From: Ralstonia pickettii
Lineage (GTDB): Bacteria > Pseudomonadota > Gammaproteobacteria > Burkholderiales > Burkholderiaceae
Assembly (NCBI RefSeq): GCF_000607165.1
Contig: NZ_JFZG01000006.1
Location: forward strand, 620,001-684,000
Direction: 5' to 3'
DNA: 64,000 nucleotides
Made by a program: the position numbers and the translations under genes. Numbering within the stretch: the first letter of the stretch is position 1; every line of letters starts with the position of its first letter. Positions 18,028 through 28,351 of the stretch are shown one piece after another. The notes under the pieces are model-generated. The model searched no databases. It had not been told where the DNA came from and saw only the letters and a list, made by a program, of their open reading frames with translations.

Positions 18028-18990
18028 ATGCAAACGCTCTATTCCAATCAATATTTCATTCTGGCCCTGATCTTCGTGGCTGCCTTTGGCGGTGCACTTG
18101 GGCTGCTGCACCTGTTCTCTGCGAACCGCGCGCGCGGCCGGATGCAACAGATCGGCGGCCAGACCGTGGGCGCAGACCTGGCCGGAGTCCCCGACCATGC
18201 CTGGGTAGAGAAACTGGCCACCTGGGCCAAGCCGGTCTCGCAACTGTCGTTGCCCAAAGACGGCTGGGAGAACTCGCAACTGCGCATCCGCTTCATGAAT
18301 GCCGGCTGGCGGCAACCGTGGGCGCCGTCGCTGTACTTTGGTGTGAAGACGGTGCTGGCGATCCTCTTCCCGCTGACGGCACTGCTGGTGCTGAGCAGCC
18401 GGCCGGAACATCACGACCAGGAGGTGGTCCTCGCTGTTCTGGGGCTGCTGAGCGCCATTGGCTATTACTTGCCCAACGCGGCACTGGCACGCAAGGTCGA
18501 GCATCGTCAGCGCGATGTGTTTGAAGAGTTTCCCGATATGCTCGATCTGCTCACGGTGTGTGTAGAAGCCGGGCTCGGCCTGGACGCGGCCATGATGCGT
18601 GTGTCGGACGAACTCGCGCTGCGCTGCCCCGTGATGGCCGAAGAAATGGAACTCACGCTGCTGGAACTGCGTTCCGGGTTCCCCAAGGAAAAGGCACTCA
18701 CCAACCTGGCGCTGCGCACCGGTGTGGAAGACGTCGACCGGTTTGCATCAATGCTGATCCAGGCAGACCGTTTCGGTACCAGCCTTGCCGACTCGCTGCG
18801 CGTGTTGTCCGACATGCTGCGCACCAAGCGCCGCATGCGTGCCGAAGAACAGGCCGCCAAGATCGCGCTGAAGCTGCTCTTCCCGCTGATCTTCTTCATC
18901 TTCCCGACGCTGCTGCTGGTGTTGCTCGGCCCAGCATTCATCCAGATCTACCGTGTGCTGCTGCCGACCATGACAGGCTCGGGAGGCTGA
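18028..18990 (+). CDS. tadC: TadC inner-membrane platform protein
   Basis: This 320-residue GspF-domain protein pairs with TadB. Motifs include EEFPDMLDLLTVCVEAGLGL, RFASMLIQADRFGTSLADSL and a C-terminal hydrophobic segment. I chose the ATG at 18028 because GGGGGGAG lies just upstream; a GTG at 17998 is in frame but lacks a site. It is the last plus-strand gene of the operon, followed by a hairpin with a T-tract. No TadD-like TPR gene follows, although tadD is often next in Tad loci. Confidence 0.92.
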   Translation: MQTLYSNQYFILALIFVAAFGGALGLLHLFSANRARGRMQQIGGQTVGADLAGVPDHAWVEKLATWAKPVSQLSLPKDGWENSQLRIRFMNAGWRQPWAPSLYFGVKTVLAILFPLTALLVLSSRPEHHDQEVVLAVLGLLSAIGYYLPNAALARKVEHRQRDVFEEFPDMLDLLTVCVEAGLGLDAAMMRVSDELALRCPVMAEEMELTLLELRSGFPKEKALTNLALRTGVEDVDRFASMLIQADRFGTSLADSLRVLSDMLRTKRRMRAEEQAAKIALKLLFPLIFFIFPTLLLVLLGPAFIQIYRVLLPTMTGSGG

Positions 18991-19068
18991 CATGCACGCG
19001 CGAATATAGCTGGTGGTGAAGGCCCCCGGACTATCACCTGGCGTATGTGCTAGCGCGGTGGTCCTGTT

Positions 19069-19091
19069 CCCGGACGCGCGCCGGGTTTTTT
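19069..19091 (+). terminator. Rho-independent terminator of the plus-strand Tad operon
   Basis: CCCGG and CCGGG arms flank a seven-base loop and are followed by six T residues. It lies 78 bases after the tadC stop and fits an intrinsic terminator. Confidence 0.75.
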
Positions 19092-19198
19092 CCTTTGTAT
19101 CTTTAGCGTTTGGGATTGGGCTTCGTGTTGCTGGCTTCGGCTTCGAGGTTGCGCTTAGTGGTGTGCCTTCCCTTCGCGCGCTACCGGGGCGGGCGTTT

Positions 19199-19370
19199 GT
19201 GGCCCATCCCTGTTTCATTCCCTACCGGGGCTGACTCACTGTCTTGCCAAAGAAAGCCGGCAAAGATTGATGCGCCCGAGATAGCGACTTCGTCTTGCAT
19301 TTCTGTCACCAGGGAAAGGGTGGGAAAGTCGCTTCGCTCAGACAGTTCCCCACCTTTTTCCCGGCCGCTT
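19199..19370 (+). repeat. Diverged intergenic repeat, copy 1 of an inverted pair
   Basis: The segment from 19241 to 19282 matches the reverse complement of 19684-19725 at about 39 of 42 positions by eye. Weaker similarity continues on both sides, to about 19199 and 19370. Short open frames through both copies give similar peptides (xxKPAKIDxPE), but they run off into unrelated sequence, and I regard them as by-products of the repeat. The two copies flank about 300 bases with no gene. Confidence 0.7.
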
Positions 19371-19599
19371 GCAGAAATTCAAGGTGCCATCTCGGCAAGG
19401 AAGTCAAAGGCCAACCCCTCTGGACGCCAGCCCAAACAACAAGGCCAACCTCACGATGAGCTGGCCTTTTTCTCGGGTGCGCCGAACATGGCACCAGAAC
19501 TAAAAATCCACTCCACCTACACGGCGACCAAAGCAACGCCGAACTCTCGACGGTTTGGCCGTCCCTGCCATTGATGACGCCTTGGATTCTGTTGCTGGG

Positions 19600-19774
19600 A
19601 GAAAAGAAGGAAGGAGAACTGCCTGAGCACAGTGAGTTTTTCCCTTCCCCTCACTACGACATAAATTCAAGAAGGCTTTCGCCATCTCGGGCACATCTAT
19701 CTTTGCCGGCTTCCCTTGGCAAGACCAAGAAAGTGGTTCAGGCCCGGCAGGGAACGAAAAAGGGGATGAACCAC
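19600..19774 (-). repeat. Diverged intergenic repeat, copy 2 (inverted)
   Basis: This is the inverted partner of the repeat at 19199-19370. The best-conserved core is 19684-19725, containing AAGCCGGCAAAGAT in reverse orientation. Weaker similarity continues to about 19600 and 19774. The pair sits between the convergent tadC and tadE-like genes, where a long hairpin-forming element would separate two transcription units. It may be a multicopy genomic element; the rest of the genome would show this. Confidence 0.7.
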
Positions 19775-19817
19775 CAGGCCCATCCCCCACAAAAAAAGTG
19801 AACCCGACCAACGCCAT

Positions 19818-20264
19818 TCAGGAGCAAACACTACTGCTATTAGGATCCTGCCCCATGACCTCTCGCGGCAAGTAAGTGGAAAACCCGGGCACAGCGAGCT
19901 GAGAAAAGCCAATCCAGGTAGCAGGCGAATAAGGCGCCACCGTCATACCGGTCACGCTGACTGCAACACCACCGCAGCTCGTAGCATCACAACTGGTGCT
20001 CACCACCCCACTGGTGTCGTACCACTGCACTGACACATTCGCAGACGTGAGCGTCGGAAGAATGGTCTGCATCTTGCTCAACACAGATGTCGAGCCCTGC
20101 CCGCAGACCACCGCCTGTCGCGCCCCCCAGCGCGTCGCTTCTCCCACGGCGTTCCAGGTAAAGAGAATGCGCCCAAAGTCGAGGATGCCAAGCAGCACCG
20201 TCAGAAAGAGCGCCACCACAATGGCGAACTCAACCGCCGTCGTACCTTTCTGATGTTTATTCAT
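19818..20264 (-). CDS. tadE: TadE-family pseudopilin
   Basis: This 148-residue TadE-like protein is a predicted pseudopilin of the Tad system. A short basic leader ends at Gly7, then TTAVEFAIVVALFLTVLLG with Glu at +5 of the mature protein, so TadV could process it. The TadE signature continues with GILDFGRILFTWNAVGEATR. The C-terminal half is polar and contains Cys residues that may pair. Its ATG overlaps the end of the upstream gene by eight bases, so the two are coupled. It is last in the minus-strand tadG-TadE-TadE operon. Confidence 0.88.
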   Translation of the reverse strand: MNKHQKGTTAVEFAIVVALFLTVLLGILDFGRILFTWNAVGEATRWGARQAVVCGQGSTSVLSKMQTILPTLTSANVSVQWYDTSGVVSTSCDATSCGGVAVSVTGMTVAPYSPATWIGFSQLAVPGFSTYLPREVMGQDPNSSSVCS

Positions 20265-20754
20265 AGGACTGCCTCATGGTCACTGAGATGTTCCCAAACG
20301 GGAACGAGGTGATCGACCCGGTGCCGCCCGCATAGAAACGCAGGAACGCCATCATGTCGATCACCGGGTTGAACGTGTAGCCCGAGATCGTGACGGTGAC
20401 GGTGTTGATGGCAGGGTTGGTCCCTTGTGCAATGTTGGACGTGCAGCTCGTGTTGGACGCATCGCATATGGAAACCATGCTCGACGTCAGCCCCGGTGCC
20501 AGCGGCACTTGCGTGCTGCCGACCGTCGGCGTGCCATAGACCGCCAGATTTGTTGCAGTCGTATAGGAGGTCGTGTTGCCGGCGGCCTGCGTGCTCAGGT
20601 AACGGGTGGCGTCTCGTGTGGCCTTGGCCAAGGTGTTGTACGTGTAGATGGCCCGGCCGAACTCCGTTACCGCAAAGGTGATGGCAAGCAGCAGGCTGAG
20701 CATGATGGCCAGTTCGACCAGCGCCACGCCATGTTGTCGTTGTCGCGTCTTCAT
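20257..20754 (-). CDS. TadE/TadF-family pseudopilin
   Basis: This 165-residue protein has a basic leader ending at Gly9, then VALVELAIMLSLLLAITFA with Glu at +5, and FGRAIYTYNTLAKATRDATR, matching the TadE-like domain. It could be the tadF counterpart, but I cannot separate TadE from TadF with confidence. The C-terminal part is Thr/Ser-rich with two close cysteines. It lies nine bases after tadG and overlaps the next TadE gene by eight bases. Confidence 0.85.
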   Translation of the reverse strand: MKTRQRQHGVALVELAIMLSLLLAITFAVTEFGRAIYTYNTLAKATRDATRYLSTQAAGNTTSYTTATNLAVYGTPTVGSTQVPLAPGLTSSMVSICDASNTSCTSNIAQGTNPAINTVTVTISGYTFNPVIDMMAFLRFYAGGTGSITSFPFGNISVTMRQSYE

Positions 20755-20763
20755 GGTTCGCTC

Positions 20764-22008
20764 CTACTGCACCAATGCTGGAACCAAGGGGCCCTTGCTG
20801 CCGCCCGCCAGGCCACTGGGTGAACACGGGCTGCTGGTGCCCCCTGCGTTGCCCAGGAACTCAAACTGCGGCGTGTTGTGGACACCGTCAATGGGCTGCA
20901 ACATCAGCATGCAGGCGTAGTCGATGATCTTTGACGCGGATGAGATGACGGGTACTAGGACAACGCGCCGATTCACCCCATAGGTGGCCAAATCGCCACT
21001 GTTCCCGCTGGTGGCGAGGCTCTTGTAGCCGCCCTTGACGTTGAGCCCGGTGATCTTGTCGCCGCCGGTGACACTCGTCCCGGTATCGTCGTAGTTGGCA
21101 TAGGCAAGCCGTTTGCTCTTGAAATTGGCAGCGCTCGGGTCGGAGCCCGCAGCAGGTGTGCCGCTGTAGGCGTTCTGCGGCACCGTGTTCGTCCAATTGG
21201 TCGACGTATAGGAGTAGCCCGTGAAATCCGGCTGCAGTTGCGATGCGTTTGACTTGTTCTTGTAGATGCCAAAGCGCCCGTTCCAGTTGTCGTCAACAGA
21301 GACCTTCGCACCAGGTGTCCCCAACTGATCACCGATCTTGGAATTGCAATAGCCCTGATCCATTTCGGTTTTCGTCTCGTTGGCATTGGTGGAGCCGTCG
21401 AGGTTGTACCAACCCATCTCGCCCGGTGTAGTGGACCCGCCGGAGTACAGCATGCTGACCCACTCACCGATCTGGAAACCATAGTTGGGAGCCGTACCCC
21501 CGGATTTTGGGATCAGGGCCACTGGAATGGGGCACGTGCTCTGCGCATGTACACGCGTGGCCACCGCCAGCGCAGCAACGGCATTGCTGGTGGCACCACC
21601 AACGAACTTGATCAGGCGTGCCGTGATCCCGCTCTTGGTATGCGTGCACTTGACATAGCTCGACGAACTCGACGCCACGCCGGCCGCGCTGTAGGTGCCG
21701 TTCAGGGCCGTGCTGAACGTGACATCCGCGTTCGCCAACGATGCGGACGATGCTTGGTAGACGACGCGGTTGGCGTTGCCCGCTGTCAGCCCCGCATTCG
21801 TTGCCCGAGTCAGTGCATCCGATGCACCATCCAGTTCCTGCGCCGCTGACAAGGCACAGCTATCCACCGCTGACTGAAGCTCCGTCTTGGCCACGAACAA
21901 GCCACTCAAGTCGATGACCAGGCCTGCCATTCCCAGCAACACGGCAAGGGTCAAGCCGACCATTGGGAGCACCGCCCCTCGTTCTCTCTGTTTGGTATGC
22001 GCGCGCAT
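20764..22008 (-). CDS. tadG: TadG-like Flp pilus-associated protein
   Basis: This 414-residue protein has the TadE/G-type N-terminus: a basic leader, then RGAVLPMVGLTLAVLLGMAG and LQSAVDSCALSAAQELDG. A long Ser/Thr/Asn-rich periplasmic region follows. Unlike the TadE proteins, it lacks Glu at +5 after the Gly, as is common in TadG. I set the start at 22008, with GGAGGCGAAGGC upstream; the open frame extends 140 codons further but with no pilin-like content. It is the first gene of the minus-strand operon, convergent with the main Tad operon. Confidence 0.85.
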   Translation of the reverse strand: MRAHTKQRERGAVLPMVGLTLAVLLGMAGLVIDLSGLFVAKTELQSAVDSCALSAAQELDGASDALTRATNAGLTAGNANRVVYQASSASLANADVTFSTALNGTYSAAGVASSSSSYVKCTHTKSGITARLIKFVGGATSNAVAALAVATRVHAQSTCPIPVALIPKSGGTAPNYGFQIGEWVSMLYSGGSTTPGEMGWYNLDGSTNANETKTEMDQGYCNSKIGDQLGTPGAKVSVDDNWNGRFGIYKNKSNASQLQPDFTGYSYTSTNWTNTVPQNAYSGTPAAGSDPSAANFKSKRLAYANYDDTGTSVTGGDKITGLNVKGGYKSLATSGNSGDLATYGVNRRVVLVPVISSASKIIDYACMLMLQPIDGVHNTPQFEFLGNAGGTSSPCSPSGLAGGSKGPLVPALVQ

Positions 22009-22229
22009 ATGCCTTCGCCTCCGCCGGTGTGAGTGGCTATCGGGCGTTGTACTGACTACCTGCCGCGGCTCGCCGGTCGCTTGCAGATTTCCCCGTCCCT
22101 TATCGTCAGTTGTAGCCGCCACAGACGCAGTCCGAAACTGGCCGTAGGTATGATTCAGCGATGAAACGCGAAGCCGCTTGGTGGCTTGCATTGCGGGCGG
22201 TTTGTGCAGGCAGCCCATGTTGCCCTCCG

Positions 22230-22676
22230 CTAGCGGAACGTCCAGAACCGATGCAATAAAAAGGTGAGCGGCGGCACCACCGACAAGATCGCCGCAAGCC
22301 CGACCCAGTAGCTCAGGCCCAACGTCTGGGCTAGCCACGAGATCGCAAGCGTCAGCGCCAAGCAGAGCAGCGAGACGGCGTAGAAGCGCAAGAAGTTCGC
22401 GCGTCCGGGCTTGGCCGAAAAGCTCCACAGCGCGTTGAGCAGGTACGAGCAGACGTTGGCGCAGATGAACGCAACGCCGTTGGCCGTCACCTGAGAGGCA
22501 GAAAAACCGTTGATGAGCGTGGTGGCGATGGCAACATGCATGCCGGTGGCCACAACACCGGAGACCCCGAAGCGGAACACGCGGGTCACCATCGTGCGGT
22601 CCGGCAACCGCCGTACAAGCGTGGGCGGCAGCACACCCGCCAATGCGTTCATGACGCCCGATTCAGCGTGTCGCAT
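22230..22676 (-). CDS. GtrA-like four-helix membrane protein
   Basis: This 148-residue GtrA-family protein is predicted to move polyprenyl-linked sugars across the inner membrane. It has four hydrophobic segments, with FRFGVSGVVATGMHVAIA at the first and the family's C-terminal FLLHRFWTFR. The matching GtrB-like enzyme usually sits next door, but here it is about 18 kb away at 3417-4433. I placed the start at 22676, four bases after GGGGGGA. No transporter partner is adjacent, so pairing with that GtrB gene is inference. Confidence 0.85.
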   Translation of the reverse strand: MRHAESGVMNALAGVLPPTLVRRLPDRTMVTRVFRFGVSGVVATGMHVAIATTLINGFSASQVTANGVAFICANVCSYLLNALWSFSAKPGRANFLRFYAVSLLCLALTLAISWLAQTLGLSYWVGLAAILSVVPPLTFLLHRFWTFR

Positions 22677-22795
22677 GATGTCCCCCCGTCCCTCTGTCAC
22701 CATTCTTGGTGGCCCGAGGCAGGGGGGAAATCGATCAAACGGATGACGAAGCAGCCGGGAATTAGACGAGCGTGACGAGCGGAGTGCGTGACGCG

Positions 22796-23881
22796 TCAGT
22801 CCGCGTCGCCGTTGTCACTGCCGCCGTGCGTGCGGTCAAAGCGGCGCAGCGTGTCGATGCGCTCGCGCGTCAGCGGGTGAGACGAGAAGAACGCCGAGGC
22901 ATCGTCATCGCTGGCGGCGTCGGCCTTCTTCGTGGCATCGGCCTTGCGCGTGCCGCCATGCGTGTCTTCCAGCGCCTGCAGCACGTCGGCAAACGCACCG
23001 ACGGACAAGCCGTTCTCCTGCAGCAGCAACGCGGCATAGTGGTCGGCGTCGCGCTCGTAGTCACGCGAATAGCGCAGCGTCAGCAGCGCCGCCGGCACGC
23101 CTGACAGAATGGTCGAAACATCGCCAAACAGCAGCGCCGCCGTGGCTCCAATGGCCGACGACTGAATCACCTGCCGCAGCCCGTGGCGATATTCAACGTG
23201 ACCTGCCTCGTGCGCCAGCACACCCGTCAGGCCATCGCCCTCACCCACCAGCTTGACCAGCGCGTCAGTCACGACAATGTCGCCGCCGGGCAGCGCAAAG
23301 GCATTGGCGCCGATGTCGGCATCACGAAAAACAATGTGATACGTGTGCGTGGCCTGCGGCGGCCTGTGCAGGGCGGCAAACCGTGCACGGATGCGGTCTT
23401 GCTGCGCGGCGGGCAGCTTGCTGGGCCGGAGCCAGCGCTCGTCCATGGCTTTCAGCGTGCTGCGCCCGAGCTGTGCCTCGGCGCGCTGCGGCACCATATT
23501 GGCCACCACCTTGGCGCCCCACGGCAAGCCGTAGCGATAGCCCAGCGCCAGCACCACCACCATGGCCAGCAGCGAGCCCAGCGCCAGCTTCCAGCTGTTC
23601 TGCGCCAGCACGACCCAGCCCTCGCGATAGCCGGTGCGATGCAGCAGCGCATTCAGCGATGCCTGCTCCGCCGGGTCGGTGATCTCGCAAAACGCACCGT
23701 CCTCGAACGTAATCAAGCGCGGTGCATGCTTCACGCGCTCCGACACCCGCAGCGTAGAGAGCGGCGCGCGGCGCAGCGCCGTGCCCTCCGCGTCGAACAG
23801 CACCGCCTCGCCCGCCTCGACGGCAAGGCGCACGGGTTGCGCCCGCGAGGTACGGCCGTCGAAGTAGGTCGCGATAATCAC
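22796..23881 (-). CDS. M48-family membrane zinc metallopeptidase
   Basis: This 361-residue protein is a predicted inner-membrane M48 peptidase. A membrane helix (WKLALGSLLAMVVVLALGY) lies near residue 100, and the catalytic HEAGHVEYRHG (HExxH) follows; a downstream Glu in YSRDYERDADHYAA supplies the third ligand. The start is uncertain: I used GTG 23881, 27 bases after the upstream stop, because extending further runs through the neighbouring gene. It forms a likely operon with the YjgN-family gene; in other bacteria these two genes are often adjacent. Confidence 0.82.
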   Translation of the reverse strand: MIIATYFDGRTSRAQPVRLAVEAGEAVLFDAEGTALRRAPLSTLRVSERVKHAPRLITFEDGAFCEITDPAEQASLNALLHRTGYREGWVVLAQNSWKLALGSLLAMVVVLALGYRYGLPWGAKVVANMVPQRAEAQLGRSTLKAMDERWLRPSKLPAAQQDRIRARFAALHRPPQATHTYHIVFRDADIGANAFALPGGDIVVTDALVKLVGEGDGLTGVLAHEAGHVEYRHGLRQVIQSSAIGATAALLFGDVSTILSGVPAALLTLRYSRDYERDADHYAALLLQENGLSVGAFADVLQALEDTHGGTRKADATKKADAASDDDASAFFSSHPLTRERIDTLRRFDRTHGGSDNGDAD

Positions 23882-23907
23882 AGGGGTTGCCTTTGCCTGC
23901 AGCGCGC

Positions 23908-24981
23908 TTACAGCGCGATGTCGATGTCGTACCAGTCCACCGTGGCGTCGCCCAGGGCGCTCACCTTGGTGGTCTCGCCAGCAACGAAGGTGTCGAGTGA
24001 GCCCGACGCAAACATCGTCACGGATTCGAGCTTGTAGCGTGCAGTACGCACCCGTGCAAAGGGCGTGAACAGGCCGACGGTGATCACGATCATCACGGCG
24101 TTCGACACGAAGATCCAGAACAGCTTGCCTGCACCGACCTGGCTCTGAAAGCGGTGCGCGCCCAGCGTCGTGTTGCTCCACACCAGGTTCTGCAGGCGCG
24201 ACAGAACGTACGGGGTCAGGAACAGCATCGCCGCATACATGAACAACCCGATGACGATGAAGCCGAAGATCTGACCTATGCCCGGCGCGCGATGGAACGA
24301 CACCCCCAGCAACAGCGACAGCACACCAGCCACCACGACGGCGAGCACCGCCAGCCCGAAGGTGCGCAGATACACGCCGTAGAAGTTGCCCGGCGTGCCC
24401 GAGAAATCAAACGATGCGGTACCGAAGCGCGTGTTCTTGTGCTGATAGCGCTTGAAGCGCTGATGCGCCAGCGGCGCCAGCAGGTAGAGCGAAAACACGC
24501 TTAGGATCGGCCACACCAGGAACACCATGTAGCCCTCGGCATCCTTGCCAGTAAAGGCGAAGCGCAGGCCACGATAGCTGGAATTGGCCATACGGAAACG
24601 CAGCGAGCGCACGAGCAGCCACGGAAACGCAGCGGCCATCAGTGCAAGCAGCGCCAGCCCCAGCAGCGGCGACGAATGGCCCAGGAGGTTGAACGCAAGC
24701 GCCAGTACGAAAATGATCGCGCGGCCCTTCAGAATGGCGATCGGGCTGCCGTGATAGTCGAAGCTCGAACCGGCCAGCTGCGTGTTGCGATAGAAATACT
24801 GCAACGTGCGCACCTTCGCCCAGGCCGAGTAGATGCCCAGCGTAACGATGGTCAGCAGCAGATTGACGATCCAGATGCGGAAGTATTCGGAGCCACTGCC
24901 GATAAAGCGCAGTCGCAGGGGCTGCGGCGCAGCCGGAGCGGGGGCGCTGCCCAGGACGGACTCGCGTGCGATGTCGTTCAT
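23908..24981 (-). CDS. YjgN-family (DUF898) membrane protein
   Basis: This 357-residue membrane protein belongs to the YjgN/DUF898 family, whose function is unknown. It has about six to eight hydrophobic segments, and the family motif RIWIVNLLLTIVTLGIYSAWAK appears near residue 35 (shown in part) with repeat-like versions later (FWIFVSNAVMIVITVGLFTP). AGGGAA precedes the ATG. The adjacent M48 peptidase gene suggests a shared membrane role. Confidence 0.85.
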   Translation of the reverse strand: MNDIARESVLGSAPAPAAPQPLRLRFIGSGSEYFRIWIVNLLLTIVTLGIYSAWAKVRTLQYFYRNTQLAGSSFDYHGSPIAILKGRAIIFVLALAFNLLGHSSPLLGLALLALMAAAFPWLLVRSLRFRMANSSYRGLRFAFTGKDAEGYMVFLVWPILSVFSLYLLAPLAHQRFKRYQHKNTRFGTASFDFSGTPGNFYGVYLRTFGLAVLAVVVAGVLSLLLGVSFHRAPGIGQIFGFIVIGLFMYAAMLFLTPYVLSRLQNLVWSNTTLGAHRFQSQVGAGKLFWIFVSNAVMIVITVGLFTPFARVRTARYKLESVTMFASGSLDTFVAGETTKVSALGDATVDWYDIDIAL

Positions 24982-25130
24982 CTGTTTTCCCTTCCCTGAG
25001 TTGTTGTCGTGCCCGCTTCAGGACGCTGATCGCTTATCGACACTTAACGACGCTGAGGCTCGCGGGTGGGCCGATTGTAGCGAAGCCCACTGCATTGCAG
25101 CGTTAACGCCGTCTTAACAAAGCAGGCAAC

Positions 25131-25166
25131 AAAAAACCCCGCGGGCTCGCACCCACGGGGTTTTTT
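25131..25166 (-). terminator. Terminator downstream of groEL
   Basis: A strong stem with A-tract and T-tract on either side (AAAAAACCCCG pairing with CGGGGTTTTTT, plus an inner GGG/CCC) lies 54 bases after the groEL stop. It reads as an intrinsic terminator in both directions. Confidence 0.85.
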
Positions 25167-25219
25167 GCTTGGAACAGCCATCCCGAAAGATGGCCGGGCC
25201 AGGTTGCCGAACAGGCAAA

Positions 25220-26935
<1,716 letters not shown>

Positions 26936-26967
26936 TTACTGGTAAGCCGATGCGACAGAGCGCCCGC

Positions 26968-27258
26968 TTACTTCGCCACCACGGCCATGATGTCTTCTTC
27001 GCGCATGACCAGGACTTCCTGACCATCCACCTTGACGCCTTGGCCGGCGTACTTGCCGAACAGCACGCGGTCGCCGACCTTCACGTCCAGCGCGATCGCA
27101 TTGCCCTTATCGTCTTTCTTGCCCGGACCGACGGCCAGCACTTCGCCTTGATCCGGCTTTTCAGCGGCGGCGTCAGGAATGACGATGCCCGAAGCGGTCT
27201 TCGTTTCGTTGTCCAGGCGCTTCACGATCACGCGATCATGCAAGGGACGCAGGTTCAT
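26968..27258 (-). CDS. groES: Co-chaperonin GroES
   Basis: This 96-residue protein is the GroES lid of the chaperonin. It begins [15 protein letters not shown] and has the mobile-loop region [21 protein letters not shown], shown in part as [22 protein letters not shown] and the C-terminal EEDIMAVV are typical. It is the first gene of the operon and is preceded by a promoter and CIRCE operator. Confidence 0.98.
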   Translation of the reverse strand: MNLRPLHDRVIVKRLDNETKTASGIVIPDAAAEKPDQGEVLAVGPGKKDDKGNAIALDVKVGDRVLFGKYAGQGVKVDGQEVLVMREEDIMAVVAK

Positions 27259-27347
27259 ACAAACTCCTCAATGCAAAGTGAGTGTTTATTCACAAAACGC
27301 GCCGCGGGACGCGGCGCATCGGGAAAGCATCGGGGGTGGAGGCATTG

Positions 27348-27374
27348 TTAGCACTCCTGCCCGGCGAGTGCTAA
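27348..27374 (-). promoter_or_regulatory. CIRCE operator (HrcA-binding site) of groESL
   Basis: TTAGCACTC and GAGTGCTAA arms are separated by nine bases, an exact match to the CIRCE consensus. The repressor HrcA is expected to bind here and release during heat stress. It lies directly downstream of the -10 element. Confidence 0.97.
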
Positions 27375-27402
27375 TTATAGGGACGGGGTATTACGATTTC
27401 AA
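27374..27402 (-). promoter_or_regulatory. groESL promoter
   Basis: Read on the minus strand there is TTGAAA, a 17-base spacer and TATAAT, followed immediately by the CIRCE operator with one base shared. This is a near-consensus sigma-70 promoter; the CTTGAAA plus a CCCC-rich spacer could also allow some heat-shock sigma use, which is less certain. Confidence 0.85.
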
Positions 27403-27436
27403 GAAGGGGGGGTGGCTGAAGTTGTTGTGGTCGAGA

Positions 27437-27478
27437 TTCACGCAACTCTGAACTTTGTTCACGCAACTCTGAACTCTG
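27437..27478 (+). repeat. Tandem direct repeat, two 21-base units
   Basis: Two adjacent copies of a 21-base unit beginning TTCACGCAACTCTGAAC differ at one base. They lie just upstream of the groESL promoter and beside a gene-poor scar. No function is evident. Confidence 0.8.
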
Positions 27479-27976
27479 CCTTGTGCCCGCCCCGGCCTCG
27501 CGCTGAAAATTCCTTCATCCTCAATGATTTAGCGTATTCGATGTGATGAGGGCACAGTGACGAAAGAGAGCCGCCGCTCTCTGAAAACGAAGCTCACTCA
27601 AATTGAGCAGCCTGTCGCAGCCCCATAAATGTGCCTCACGGATCTCAAAAATCTGCACCGCACCCGGTTGAAGTGTCGATCAAGACCACTGGGCACAAGG
27701 AGGCGCGGTCCACCCATCCTCCAATAGCACCTCCCAAATGGCGTCGGCATCGGCGGTACCAAAAACGGGAGAGGTGGGGTGCGCCAGATTTTTACCGGAG
27801 GGCAACACCGCCACAGCCAGTCTTTCAACGCAATAGCGGTGTGACAATCCGATCGCGGAACTCAGTGGTCCAGGTGGGTCCACGGGAGTGCCGACTGTTA
27901 TCAGCCAGGACGCCGTTGCGGCTAATCGTGGAGTTGACCGGAATGCACCACACGGGACACGCATCAAGCGGCCGGC
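27479..27976. other. Gene-poor stretch upstream of groESL
   Basis: This stretch has several overlapping short frames on both strands but none with a recognisable domain, a ribosome site or normal codon use. It borders an IS481-type remnant. I see no gene here, and the sequence is probably mobile-element debris. Confidence 0.5.
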
Positions 27977-28165
27977 CACCGCGTTATCAGCAACCACCAC
28001 GACTCGGTGGACGGCGCGGGCTAGGAAATGCTCTTCGTGGCCGCAGATGCCCGCGCTCGCATCGCGTTCACAGCCACGCCCCCGGATAAGAGGAGGGGCA
28101 GCGCCGCGCAGTTCCTGCGTGACGCCGTTGCGTACTACGCTGGGGTTGGCATCCTCTGCCTCTGA
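27977..28165 (+). pseudogene. IS481-type transposase remnant
   Basis: Reading the plus strand gives AGHRVISNHHDSVDGAG, a stop, then EMLFVAADARARIAFTATP, and further on AAQFLRDAVAYYAGVGI before another stop. The order and spacing match the DDE region of IS481-family transposases, where a Trp is expected at the internal stop (TGG to TAG). No terminal inverted repeats or target duplication are visible, and both ends are lost. It is a decayed fragment. Confidence 0.65.
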
Positions 28166-28193
28166 CGTTGGCTCTTGCGGCCAAATTCGATAC

Positions 28194-28233
28194 AGAGCAC
28201 TCCCCCGCTCGGCAGCGAGCAGGAGAGTGCTCT
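28194..28233. other. Imperfect hairpin downstream of the transketolase operon
   Basis: AGAGCACTC and GAGTGCTCT outer arms and GCTCG/CGAGC inner arms are separated by a 4-by-4 internal loop, with a four-base loop. It lacks a T-tract. It lies between the end of the transketolase operon and the transposase remnant and could be an operon-end structure or a mobile-element relic. Confidence 0.45.
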
Positions 28234-28351
28234 GATCAACGCGGCTGCCCTCAGCATCATTCGAAGCTGGCGGGACGCGAACCAGTCGACACTACCTCAC
28301 CGCGGAACGCCCCAATGTGCCGCTGCCCGCTGGAGCGAGAGGTGCACTCTT

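Noticed and set aside
19110..19574. 154-codon open frame between tadC and tadE
   Set aside because: The only conserved part coincides with the inverted repeat, so it is a repeat by-product.
20764..22428. 554-codon frame for TadG
   Set aside because: Residues before the start at 22008 are unlike any pilin protein, and a strong ribosome site precedes 22008.
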